This document shows positions 24,451 to 32,358 of a DNA stretch of 64,000 nt, one piece after another (position 1 is the stretch's first letter; every line of letters begins with the position of its first letter). The stretch is from Streptomyces sp. NBC_01497 (GTDB lineage: Bacteria > Actinomycetota > Actinomycetes > Streptomycetales > Streptomycetaceae): NCBI RefSeq assembly GCF_036250695.1, contig NZ_CP109427.1:1922001-1986000 (forward strand). Reading direction: 5' to 3'. The translations under genes were made by a program, and so were the position numbers. Under the pieces are notes generated by a model that was given only the letters and a program-made list of their open reading frames with translations, did not search any database and was not told where the DNA came from.

Positions 24451-24467
24451 CGCGCTAGGCTGGAACG

Positions 24468-24977
24468 GTGACCACCACCGACGCCTCCACGCCGCAGGGC
24501 CGGGCCCTGCTGGACGCCGTCGGCGCGGCCTTCGCCCGGCTGAGGCGGCGCACCATGCAGGCTCCGGTCGACCCCCCGGTGGGACCCAAGGACCTCAAGC
24601 GCAACCTGGTCCTCAACATCGTCGACGAGGCGGCCGAGGCGGGCAGGGAGATGACGGTCGGCGGCCTCGCCGAACACCTCCTGGTGGACCCGTCGGTGGC
24701 CAGCCGCATGGTGAGCGACTGCATCTCCCACGGCTATCTCGTCCGTGCGGCCTCGCAGCAGGACGGCCGCCGCACCGTGCTCCGGCTCACCGAGGACGGC
24801 ACCTCCCTCCTCACCACCTTCCGCCACCAGCAGCGGCAGGCCTTCGAGTACATCACCCGCGACTGGCCCGAGGCCGAGCGACTCGAATTCGCCCGCCTTC
24901 TCCTCAAGTACGCGGACTCCACCGCCCAGTTGCCTGCGCCGGGCGAGGCCAACAGCCCGCTCACGCCGGCCACCTGA
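24468..24977 (+). CDS. MarR family transcriptional regulator
   Basis: A 169-aa winged-helix regulator. The helix-turn-helix region is MTVGGLAEHLLVDPSVASRMVSDCIS and the wing is RAASQQDGRRTVLRLTEDG. The long N-terminal helix and C-terminal dimerisation helix fit the family. The GTG at 24468 follows a perfect 23-bp operator, so a short leader or leaderless transcript is likely; no strong Shine-Dalgarno is present. The downstream lipoprotein hydrolase gene, 310 bp away on the same strand, is a possible target but not proven. Confidence 0.87.
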   Translation: MTTTDASTPQGRALLDAVGAAFARLRRRTMQAPVDPPVGPKDLKRNLVLNIVDEAAEAGREMTVGGLAEHLLVDPSVASRMVSDCISHGYLVRAASQQDGRRTVLRLTEDGTSLLTTFRHQQRQAFEYITRDWPEAERLEFARLLLKYADSTAQLPAPGEANSPLTPAT

Positions 24978-25287
24978 GGCGCCGCGCGAGCCCGCCTGCC
25001 CTGCGCACACCGGGGAGGCCGGCTCCCCGTGAGCCCGGCGCCGCAGGGCCGGCGCACCCTACGTCCTCACGCATGGGACCTCTCGCACGCGACCAGCCAA
25101 TCGGCCGGCGGCCGGCAGGCCGGGACGGGAATCCCGGCGATGATCGCCTGCAGGGGGGTAACCCCACCGAGCGCACTCGCCTCAGCCGCACCCAGGACAC
25201 GCGTGCCAGCCGGATTCTGTGATCACCCCAGGAACCGAAGGATGGACATCACCGTCTCCACCGCACTCGTAGTCCAAAGGATCAGCC
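24978..25287. other. Intergenic region, nothing recognised
   Basis: The 310-bp gap lies between the MarR gene and the lipoprotein hydrolase gene. No hairpin of convincing length, repeat or operator was seen. The TGTATCTGCAG operator is not repeated here, which argues against direct MarR control of the hydrolase gene from this gap. Confidence 0.5.
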
Positions 25288-26223
25288 ATGTCCCGCACCA
25301 CTCCCAACCGCCGGTCCGTGAACCGGGTCCTGTCGGCCCTCGCCCTGCTGGCCGTGACCGCCGGCGCCGTCACGGCCTGCGGCGACCACGACTCCGCCTC
25401 CACGCACACGAGCGCGTCGTCGGTCACCTCGTCCGCGTCGCCGGGGGCCGACAAGGCGGGCGCAACGAGCCTGCACATGATCGACAACGGCGGTCACCGG
25501 CTGGCCTTCCACGTCACGCAGGGCCACGGATCCACGATCGTCCTGGACTCGGGCGGCGGCAACGACTCCTCCTACTGGAAGGACCTCGTCCCCAAGCTCC
25601 ACGCGGCCACCGGTGCCACCGTCATCACCTACGACCGGGCCGGACTCGGCAAGAGCGACGTGGTGCCCGGTCCGTGGAAGGTCGAGAGCGCCGTCAGTGA
25701 CCTCAAGGCGGGGCTCCAGCAGTTGGGCGCCACCAGGAACGTGACCCTGGTGTCCCACTCGCAGGCGGGCGAGATCGCGACCTACTTCGCCGAGCAGAAC
25801 CCGAAGACGCTCTCCGGCGCGGTCCTCGTCGACGCCAACCTGCCCCCGCTCTTCACGGACGAGGAGACCGCCCGCCTCCTGGCTTTCGACCAGCCCGAGG
25901 TCGACGCGGCGAAGAAGGACCCGGACACGCCGCAGAACCGTCAGCTCATCTCCACCGCTGAGAGCTTCGCCGCGACGAGCAAGGCCTACTACAAGGCCAC
26001 GTGGCCCGACTCGGTCCCGGCGACGGTCATCGTCTCGGAGAAGACCCCGTTCGACGGCTCCCCCGCCGACGCCCAGCACTGGCGGGACGCCGCCTCCTCG
26101 TTCGTCAAGGACGGGCCGCACCGAACGCTCGTCACCGCCGAGGGCAGCTCCCACGAGGTCCCGAAGGACCGCCCCGCCCTCGTGCTCAGGGAGATCGAAA
26201 GCATGGTCGCCGCGCACCACTGA
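25288..26223 (+). CDS. Secreted lipoprotein alpha/beta hydrolase
   Basis: A 311-aa predicted lipoprotein. A charged N-terminus and hydrophobic stretch end in the lipobox VTAC with the acylated Cys31, followed by a Ser/Thr/Ala-rich linker. The alpha/beta-hydrolase domain starts near residue 60. The nucleophile is Ser158 in VSHSQAGE, where the usual GxSxG becomes HSQAG preceded by Ser. The catalytic His is probably His289 in SSHEVP and the acid lies near VDANLPP. The oxyanion region is LDSGGGNDSSYW. Substrate unknown: an ester, lactone or peptide at the cell surface. AAAGGA precedes the ATG. Confidence 0.85.
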   Translation: MSRTTPNRRSVNRVLSALALLAVTAGAVTACGDHDSASTHTSASSVTSSASPGADKAGATSLHMIDNGGHRLAFHVTQGHGSTIVLDSGGGNDSSYWKDLVPKLHAATGATVITYDRAGLGKSDVVPGPWKVESAVSDLKAGLQQLGATRNVTLVSHSQAGEIATYFAEQNPKTLSGAVLVDANLPPLFTDEETARLLAFDQPEVDAAKKDPDTPQNRQLISTAESFAATSKAYYKATWPDSVPATVIVSEKTPFDGSPADAQHWRDAASSFVKDGPHRTLVTAEGSSHEVPKDRPALVLREIESMVAAHH

Positions 26224-26277
26224 CCCCACCCCTCAGACGAGGTCCTCCGCGGCCGCCGGGAGCGCGGGGGTTTCGTA

Positions 26278-26315
26278 CGCGGCCCGGCGCCGCCGCGCGG
26301 CAGCGCCGGGCCGCG
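26278..26315. terminator. Terminator between convergent genes
   Basis: A perfect 13-bp stem (CGCGGCCCGGCGC / GCGCCGGGCCGCG) with a 12-nt loop lies 54 nt past the hydrolase stop and 24 nt past the end of the convergent citrate synthase gene. It can serve both. Confidence 0.75.
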
Positions 26316-26339
26316 TTCGGCCCGCGGTCCCCCGGGCCG

Positions 26340-27503
26340 TCACACCGCCGGGACCGGCTGGGGCGGGGCCTCGCCCACATAGCGCGCCCCGGGCCGGATG
26401 ATCTTCGGGTCGGCCGCCTGCTCCAGGATGTTGGCGCTCCAGCCGACCACCCTGGCGACGGCGAACGTCGGCGTGAACATGGTCCGGGGCAGGCCGCACC
26501 GCTCCATCACGACGCCCGCGTAGAACTCGACGTTCGTATGCAGTTCGCGGCCGGGCTTGAGTTCCGCGAGAATCGCCTCGACCCGCTCCTCGACCCGTAC
26601 GGCGAAGTCGACGAGCGGGCCGCCGAACTTCTGCGCGATCTCGCGCAGCATGCGCGAACGCGGGTCCTCGGTGCGGTAGACGGCATGCCCGAAGCCCATG
26701 ATCCGACCGCCCGCCAGGACCTGTTCCCTGATCCAGGGGTCGATCCGGTCGGCGGTGCCGATGGCATCGAGGGTGTCGAGCGCCCGGGCCGGGGCGCCGC
26801 CGTGCAGCGGACCCGAGAACGCTCCGACGCCGCCGACCAGGCAGGCCGCCAGGTCGGCCCCGGTCGACGCGATCACCCGGGCGGTGAAGGTCGAGGGGTT
26901 GAAGCCGTGGTCGACCGTGGCCACCAGGTACTGCTCGATCGCCCGTGCGTGCTCCGGCTCGGGCTGCGAACCGGTCAGCATCCAGAGGTAGTTGGCAGCG
27001 TGCCCGAGATCGTCACGCGGTGCGAGGGGCTCCTGGCCCCGCCCGATGCGGTGCAGGGCCGTCAGGATGGTCGGGACGACCGCGCAGGCGGCGAGCGCGT
27101 CCTCGGTGCGGCGCGCGGGATCGGTGTCGTACAGCGGGCGCAGGCCGGTGGCGGAGCCGTACAGCGACAGGGCGGTACGCAGCCCGGCCAGTGGTCCGAC
27201 GGCGGCGGACGCCCGCGCGATCGCCGGCAGTGCGTCGGCGACCTCGTCCGGCAGGTGTCGCAGCACCGCGACGCGCGCGGCGAAGGCGGCGGACTGCTCC
27301 GCGTCGGGCAGCGCCCCGTGGAACATCAGGTGCCAGACGTCCTCGAAGCTCCGGGTGTGCGCGAGCTCGATGGCGGAGTACTGGCGGTAGTGGTAGAAAC
27401 CCTCGGTCCCGCGCACGTCTCCGAGCGCGGTCTCGGTGACGACGACGCCGGCCAGTCCTCTCGGCACCTCGACGGCCCCCTGCTGCGGCCTGGTGTTCGA
27501 CAT
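26340..27503 (-). CDS. Citrate synthase family protein
   Basis: A 387-aa enzyme of the citrate/2-methylcitrate synthase family, which condenses an acyl-CoA with an oxoacid. The two catalytic histidines are His234 (GPLHGGAP) and His273 (FGHAVYRTEDPR). The usual catalytic aspartate is replaced by Glu326 in TNVEFYAGV. Catalytic Arg is likely in the following RVVGWSANILEQ segment. The ATG at 27503 has GGAGGAGAG about 6 nt upstream. It is divergent from the HTH-citrate synthase gene with only 97 bp between the starts, including an AT-rich operator. Whether it makes citrate, methylcitrate or another product cannot be told. Confidence 0.87.
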   Translation of the reverse strand: MSNTRPQQGAVEVPRGLAGVVVTETALGDVRGTEGFYHYRQYSAIELAHTRSFEDVWHLMFHGALPDAEQSAAFAARVAVLRHLPDEVADALPAIARASAAVGPLAGLRTALSLYGSATGLRPLYDTDPARRTEDALAACAVVPTILTALHRIGRGQEPLAPRDDLGHAANYLWMLTGSQPEPEHARAIEQYLVATVDHGFNPSTFTARVIASTGADLAACLVGGVGAFSGPLHGGAPARALDTLDAIGTADRIDPWIREQVLAGGRIMGFGHAVYRTEDPRSRMLREIAQKFGGPLVDFAVRVEERVEAILAELKPGRELHTNVEFYAGVVMERCGLPRTMFTPTFAVARVVGWSANILEQAADPKIIRPGARYVGEAPPQPVPAV

Positions 27504-27553
27504 GTTCTCTCCTCCTCGACTTGATACGACTGTCCATGGTTGAGAAATCGCTG

Positions 27554-27573
27554 TCAATATTGATTGAATCAAT
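27554..27573. promoter_or_regulatory. AT-rich double palindrome between citrate synthase genes
   Basis: TCAATATTGA (27554-27563) is a perfect 10-bp palindrome. It overlaps ATTGATT-G-AATCAAT (27559-27573), a perfect 7-bp inverted repeat with one central base. In a genome of this GC content a 20-bp AT-rich symmetric block between two divergent starts is very likely an operator, perhaps bound by the HTH domain of the adjacent fusion protein. Confidence 0.6.
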
Positions 27574-27600
27574 GTGAATGGCCCTGTGTACGGTGCTCCC

Positions 27601-28950
27601 ATGACGGACTCGACGGGCGACGGCCAGGCAGCCGGGGAGGCGCGGCTGACCACGCGCGAAGCCGCACGGCGGCTCGGAGTGAAACCGGAGACCGTGTACG
27701 CGTACGTCAGCCGCGGCCAGCTCGGCAGCAGGCGCGACCCGGCGGGCCGCGGCAGCACGTTCGACCCCAAGGAGGTCGACGCGCTGGTGCGCAGAGCGCG
27801 CAGGGAACCCCCCGCCGGCAGCGACGCGACGCAGCGCATCAGCACGGGCATCACGCTGATCGAGGCGGACCGCTACTGGTTCCGGGGCGTGGACGCGGTA
27901 GAGCTGGCGCGGAGTTACCCGTACGAGGAGGTCGCGGACTGGCTCTGGACGGGCACACGCCGCCCGGGGCTGCGGTTCACGGCGCCGGCCGAGTCGCTGG
28001 CGGCCGCGCGCCGCGCGGTCGGCGCGCTTCCCGGGCACAGTGGCAGCACGGACCGGCTGCGGGTCGCGGCGATCGCCGCCGCGGTGGCCGATCCGCTCCG
28101 CTTCGACCTGTCGCGCGAGGCCGTGCTCGGGACGGCGCGCGCGCTGATCCCGACGCTGGTGGACGCGCTGCCCGTGGCAGTCGGACCGGGGGCCGGCCGC
28201 ACAGCCGGCTGTCACGATGCGGGCGCCGACGGCGTGGCCGCCGGTAGCGGAAGCCGCGGCGAGGACGGCTCCGGCGCGGACACCGGTTCGCGCGCGGACG
28301 ACGGCATCGCCGCGCGGCTGTGGGCCCGGCTGACGCCCCGGCCGCCGGGCGCTGCCGCGCTGCGCGCCCTCGACCTGGCGCTGTCGCTGCTGATCGACCA
28401 CGACCTGGCCGCCTCGACCCTGGCGGTCCGGGTCGCCGCCTCGGCGCGCGCGCATCCCTACGCGGTGGTCTCGGCGGGGCTCGGCGCGATGGACGGCCCC
28501 CTGCACGGGGCGGCGAGCGGCCTCGCTCACCGCATGCTCACGGACGTGCTGGAGCGGGGCAGCGCGGCGGCGGTCGTCTCGGACCACCTGCGCGCGGGGC
28601 GGGGGGTTCCGGGGCTCGGCCATCGCCTGTACCCGCGTCAGGACCCGCGGGCCGCAGCGCTGTTCGCCGCGCTCGACGAGGTGCCCGACGCGGCGCCGGC
28701 CCTGGCCGCGGCGCGCGGAGTGACGGCGACCACGGCCCGCCATGCCGCGTCGCACGCCAATGTGGACCTGGCGCTCGCCGCGCTGACGGTGGCGAGCGGG
28801 ATGCGACCGGACGCGGGCGAGACGGTGTTCGCGGTGGCCCGCACGGCGGGGTGGATCGCGCACGCGCTGGAGGAGTACGAGGAACCGCCGCTCCGGATGC
28901 GGCCGAGCGGCCGCTACGACGGGCCGCGCCCGCCGAGGCCGTTGCCGTAG
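27601..28950 (+). CDS. HTH-citrate synthase fusion protein
   Basis: A 449-aa protein with an N-terminal MerR/excisionase-like helix-turn-helix (LTTREAARRLGVKPETVYAY, about residues 16-36, then a wing) fused to a complete citrate synthase domain. Catalytic residues are present: His302 (GPLHGAAS), His341 (GLGHRLYPRQDPR) and Asp389 (ANVDLAL). A Gly/Ser/Asp-rich insert of about 40 residues (near 198-238) interrupts the large domain. The ATG at 27601 has no clear Shine-Dalgarno and may be translated leaderless. The neighbour on the other strand is a second citrate synthase with Glu in place of Asp. The HTH suggests DNA binding, probably at the shared intergenic operator; that is inference. Confidence 0.85.
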   Translation: MTDSTGDGQAAGEARLTTREAARRLGVKPETVYAYVSRGQLGSRRDPAGRGSTFDPKEVDALVRRARREPPAGSDATQRISTGITLIEADRYWFRGVDAVELARSYPYEEVADWLWTGTRRPGLRFTAPAESLAAARRAVGALPGHSGSTDRLRVAAIAAAVADPLRFDLSREAVLGTARALIPTLVDALPVAVGPGAGRTAGCHDAGADGVAAGSGSRGEDGSGADTGSRADDGIAARLWARLTPRPPGAAALRALDLALSLLIDHDLAASTLAVRVAASARAHPYAVVSAGLGAMDGPLHGAASGLAHRMLTDVLERGSAAAVVSDHLRAGRGVPGLGHRLYPRQDPRAAALFAALDEVPDAAPALAAARGVTATTARHAASHANVDLALAALTVASGMRPDAGETVFAVARTAGWIAHALEEYEEPPLRMRPSGRYDGPRPPRPLP

Positions 28951-29251
28951 GACGTCCCTTTCGGGGGCGGGGCCGTGTCACCTGGCGGTCGGCGTCCGGC
29001 CCGCCGCCCCGGCCGGTGTCGCCTTGTCAGGAGGCGCGACCAGGGGCGGGACGACGGGAGTTCGTGGGGACGGAGGAGCTGGGGGGCCTCGGGCCCCGGG
29101 TGGCGCGAGTGCCCGGAGGCGCGGTGCCGTCCTGTGCGGGGCCGGCCGGCCCCGACCGTTGCGCTAGCCGCGCCGGAGCCGGGCCCGGACCCGGTCCGCC
29201 ACGCGGCCGGCGCCGACCCGGTCCGCCGCGCGGCCGGGGCTGAGGGGTGGG
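28951..29251. other. Intergenic region between convergent genes
   Basis: The 301-bp gap separates the ends of the HTH-citrate synthase gene and the alpha-glucosidase gene. It contains a perfect 16-bp palindrome GGGGCCGGCCGGCCCC (29138-29153) and a 27-bp imperfect tandem duplication built on GACCCGGTCCGCC (first copy from 29188, second from 29215). Either could help termination. No gene is visible. Confidence 0.55.
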
Positions 29252-30862
29252 TCAGACGCTCAGCCACACCGCCGTGTCGCCCGGCAGCAGCCCGTCGTCC
29301 GTGAGCGGCCCGCTGGCGAGCAGCAGCGCGGTGTGCGCGGGCAGCGCGGCGGGCGCCCCGGACAGGTTGACCACGCAGCGCAGCCCCTCAGGGCGTTCGA
29401 AGGCCAGCACCCCGGAGGCCGCGTCGAGCCAGGTCAGCCCGGCCGCGCGGAAACCTCCTCCGGCGCGCCGCAGCGCGAGCCCCGCCCGGTAGAGGGAGAG
29501 CATCGAGTCCGGATCGGCGGCCTGGGTGTCCGCGGCGTACGCGCTCCACGAGGCGGGCTGCGCCAGCCACGGTTCGACCGTCGAACCGAACCCCGCGTAC
29601 GGCGCGTCGGCCACCCAGGGCAGCGGTACGCGGCAGCCGTCACGCCCCGGGTCGATGCCGCCGGAGCGGCTGTGCATCGGGTCCTGGATGCGGTCGCGCG
29701 GGATCTCCACCTCGGGCAGGCCGAGTTCCTCGCCCTGGTAGATGTAGACGGATCCGGGCAGGGCCAGCGTGAGCAGCGCGGCGGCCCGGGCCCTGCGGGT
29801 ACCGAGCGCCACGTCGGTCGGGGTGCCGAAGCGTTTGCGCTCGAAGGCGAAGCCGGTGTCGTCTGCCCGCCCGTACCGGGTGACCGTACGGGTCACGTCG
29901 TGGTTGCACAGCACCCAGGTCGCGGGCGCGCCGACCGGCGCGTGCTCGGCGAGGGTCTCGTCGATCGAGGTGCGCAGCTTCCCCGCGTCCCAGGGGCAGG
30001 CGAGGAAACTGAGGTTGAAGGCGGTGTGCAGTTCGTCGGGGCGCAGGTAGCGCACGAACCGTTCGGTGTCGGGCAGCCAGACCTCGCCGACGAAGATGCC
30101 GTCGTACTCGTCGGCGATCGCCCGCCAGGAGCGGTAGATGTCGTGCAGGTCGTCACGGTCGACGTACGGGTGCGGGCCAGAGCCTGGCGTGAAGTCCGGC
30201 AGGGCCGGGTCCTTGGCGGGCAGCACCGCGGAGTCGATCCGCACCCCCGCGACGCCCCGGTCGAACCAGAAGCGCAGCACGTCCTCGTGTTCCGTGCGCA
30301 CGGCGGGGTGGTCCCAGTTCAGGTCGGGCTGCTCGGGCGCGAACAGGTGGAGGTACCACTCGCCGTCGTCGAGCCGGGTCCAGGGCGTGCCGCCGAACTC
30401 GCCGATCCAGTCGTTGGGCGGGATCTCCCCGCTCTCGCCGCGGCCCTTCCTGAAGTGGAACAGCTCGCGCTCGGGGCTGCCGGGCCCGGCGGCGACGGCC
30501 GCCCGGAACCAGGCGTGCTGGTCCGAGACATGGTTGGGCACGATGTCGACGATCGTACGGATGCCCAGGTCACGGGCCTCCCCGATCAGCTTCTCGGCCT
30601 CGGCGAGGGTGCCGAACTGCGGGTCGATCGTGCGGTAGTCCGCGACGTCGTAGCCACCGTCGGCGAGAGGCGACAGGTACCAGGGGGTGAACCAGAGCGC
30701 GTCGATGCCCAGTTCGACCAGGTACGGCAGCCTGGCGCGGACGCCGGCGAGGTCGCCGGTCCCGTCGCCGTCGCCGTCGGCGAAGCTGCGCACGTAGACC
30801 TGGTAGATCGCGGCGTCGCGCCACCAGTTCCGATCGGCGGGCTCCTGAGGGCTGCCTTTCAT
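29252..30862 (-). CDS. aglA: GH13 alpha-glucosidase
   Basis: A 536-aa glycoside hydrolase of family GH13 (oligo-1,6-glucosidase/alpha-glucosidase branch). The retaining machinery is intact: nucleophile Asp210 in GVRIDSAV, acid/base Glu260 in VGEVWL, and transition-state stabiliser Asp322 in CNHDVT. The N-terminal region I DIVPNHVSDQHAWF is typical. No signal peptide is present, so it acts on imported oligosaccharides. The ATG at 30862 has AAAGGA about 8 nt upstream. It lies 522 bp downstream of the sugar ABC permease genes on the same strand, which suggests it finishes their pathway by releasing glucose. The symbol follows malEFG-aglA usage in Streptomyces; natural substrate not proven. Confidence 0.88.
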   Translation of the reverse strand: MKGSPQEPADRNWWRDAAIYQVYVRSFADGDGDGTGDLAGVRARLPYLVELGIDALWFTPWYLSPLADGGYDVADYRTIDPQFGTLAEAEKLIGEARDLGIRTIVDIVPNHVSDQHAWFRAAVAAGPGSPERELFHFRKGRGESGEIPPNDWIGEFGGTPWTRLDDGEWYLHLFAPEQPDLNWDHPAVRTEHEDVLRFWFDRGVAGVRIDSAVLPAKDPALPDFTPGSGPHPYVDRDDLHDIYRSWRAIADEYDGIFVGEVWLPDTERFVRYLRPDELHTAFNLSFLACPWDAGKLRTSIDETLAEHAPVGAPATWVLCNHDVTRTVTRYGRADDTGFAFERKRFGTPTDVALGTRRARAAALLTLALPGSVYIYQGEELGLPEVEIPRDRIQDPMHSRSGGIDPGRDGCRVPLPWVADAPYAGFGSTVEPWLAQPASWSAYAADTQAADPDSMLSLYRAGLALRRAGGGFRAAGLTWLDAASGVLAFERPEGLRCVVNLSGAPAALPAHTALLLASGPLTDDGLLPGDTAVWLSV

Positions 30863-31384
30863 GGGGTGTTCCTTTCGGGCGTGTGCGGGGCCCTCACGGC
30901 GGTGCCGTCCGTGACGAGGCGGGGGTGGTTCGGTGGCTGCGCACCGCCGCCCCACAGCGGGGACGTCGTCAGGCGGCGGCGGTGCGCAGGTCGTACGGCC
31001 GGACCGGCGCGCCGGCCCGGCCCGTCGGGTGGCGGGGCGGCGCCGCTGCCTGCGGTGACGGGGCTCCCCTCACAACGGTCGGTGGCGCTCGGGGTCTTCG
31101 AGGCAGGGCGGAGCTGTCTCACGGTGCGCGGCCTTCGGCTCGGAAGGTGAGGGAGGTGGGGGTGGCGGAGCCCCCGGTGCCGTGGTGTCCCCTGCCCCGG
31201 GCCGGTCCCCGGGGGGCGGGTCCGGCCCGGTGGTCCGGGGGGCGGGCGGTCCGGTGGCGGGGGCCGCCCCGTGGTGCTGGGTTGGTCCTTCGGGGCGGGT
31301 GTCCGTGGTGCGCGGGCGTCGTACGCGGTGCTCCCGGTGCAGGGCCGCCCCTGGCCCGGTGCGGAGCCGTTCCCCGCCTGCGCG
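30863..31384. other. 522-bp gap between the sugar permease and alpha-glucosidase genes
   Basis: The gap is inside an otherwise tight same-strand cluster. It holds a large hairpin (30937-30989) and a GC-skewed, repeat-like run of GGTCCGGGGGGCGGG type at 31180-31300. The open frames crossing it are Pro/Arg/Gly-rich and not gene-like. The alpha-glucosidase probably has its own promoter here or depends on read-through. Confidence 0.5.
30937..30989 (-). terminator. Hairpin between permease and alpha-glucosidase genes
   Basis: A perfect 15-bp stem (CTGCGCACCGCCGCC / GGCGGCGGTGCGCAG) with a 23-nt loop, 75 nt before the alpha-glucosidase start. It could terminate or attenuate transcription coming from the transporter genes. 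Confidence 0.6.
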
Positions 31385-32344
31385 CTACCCCTTCGTACTG
31401 CCTGCGCTGATCCCGGAGATGATGTGGCGTTGGAAGACCAGGAACATGACGACCATCGGCACACTCGCCATGACCATCGCACCGATGAGGTCCGACTGCG
31501 GCACGTCCTGCGAGAGCTGGACGAGCGCCACGCTGATGGGCTGGTTGTCGGGCGCGGCGGAGAACACCATCAGCGGCCACAGGAAGTCCTGCCAGACGGC
31601 GACGAGCGCGAAGATCGACACGACGCCGAGCACGGGCCGGGACATCGGCAGCAGGATCGACCAGAGCTGGCGCAGCTTGCCGGCGCCGTCGATCTCGGCG
31701 GCCTCCAGCACGTCGCGCGGTATCTGGTCGAAGAACCGCTTCAGCAGGTACAGGTTGAACGCGTTCGCCACGGCCGGCAGCCAGATGCCGGCCGGGGTGT
31801 TGAGCAGACTGGTGTGGATGAACGGCAGGTCGGCGGCCGTCAGGTACTTCGGGATGACGAGCGCCTGGGCCGGCACCATGAGCGTGGCGAGGATGGCGCC
31901 CAGGATGACCTTGCCGAACACCGGCTTCAGCTTGGACAGGGCGTACGCCGCGGCCGTGCAGAAGACGAGCTGGAGGATCCAGGCGCCGGCCGCCTGCACC
32001 ACCGTGTTCCACAGGTGGTCGGGCAGCTGCATCAGGTTCCACGCGTCGCCGTAGTTGGAGAAGTGCCATGTCTCCGGCGCGAGCGTGGGCGGGTTGCGGT
32101 TGAGTTCGTCCGGCGACTTCAGCGCGCCGGTGATCATCCAGTACACCGGGAACAGGAACGCGAGCGCGAACAGGAAGAGGACGACGCCGAAGACGACCCA
32201 GTAGGTGGTCTTGCCCTTCCGGCTCGCGAGCGCGAGCGGGGAGACCAGCGTACGGACTCCCTGTCCCTCGTCCTTGCGCTTGCCGGGCCTGCGCGGCGAC
32301 GCCGGCGGTGTCTGCCGCGGGGGCGGCGCGATCGTGGTGGTCAT
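31385..32344 (-). CDS. Sugar ABC transporter permease (MalG type)
   Basis: A 319-aa inner-membrane permease of a carbohydrate ABC importer. Six membrane spans begin with TTYWVVFGVVLFLFALAFLF after an unusually long, basic N-terminal tail of about 50 residues. The EAA loop that contacts the ATPase reads LEAAEIDGAGKLRQLWSILL. The ATG at 32344 has GAGAGGAG 6 nt upstream and lies 14 nt after the MalF-type gene, so they form one operon. No ATPase gene is nearby; in Streptomyces a shared MsiK ATPase normally energises such importers. Confidence 0.93.
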   Translation of the reverse strand: MTTTIAPPPRQTPPASPRRPGKRKDEGQGVRTLVSPLALASRKGKTTYWVVFGVVLFLFALAFLFPVYWMITGALKSPDELNRNPPTLAPETWHFSNYGDAWNLMQLPDHLWNTVVQAAGAWILQLVFCTAAAYALSKLKPVFGKVILGAILATLMVPAQALVIPKYLTAADLPFIHTSLLNTPAGIWLPAVANAFNLYLLKRFFDQIPRDVLEAAEIDGAGKLRQLWSILLPMSRPVLGVVSIFALVAVWQDFLWPLMVFSAAPDNQPISVALVQLSQDVPQSDLIGAMVMASVPMVVMFLVFQRHIISGISAGSTKG

Positions 32345-32358
32345 GGCGGCGGCTCCTC

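Larger units (their letters stand above)
24057..24467. other. Intergenic region between parC and the MarR gene
   Basis: The 411-bp gap holds two tandem hairpins next to parC, a multi-site operator next to marR, and about 200 bp between them. That middle part shows short open frames on both strands; the minus-strand one starting ATG 24326 (MVTAVINARGGNEVDD) and a plus-strand stretch (DIDEIIDFIAAS) look gene-like for 20-25 residues but have no support beyond that. A decayed gene is possible. Confidence 0.4.

Noticed and set aside
28198..28315. Frameshift or insertion inside the HTH-citrate synthase gene
   Set aside because: The Gly/Ser/Asp-rich insert keeps the frame and is followed by intact catalytic motifs, so it is an extended loop.
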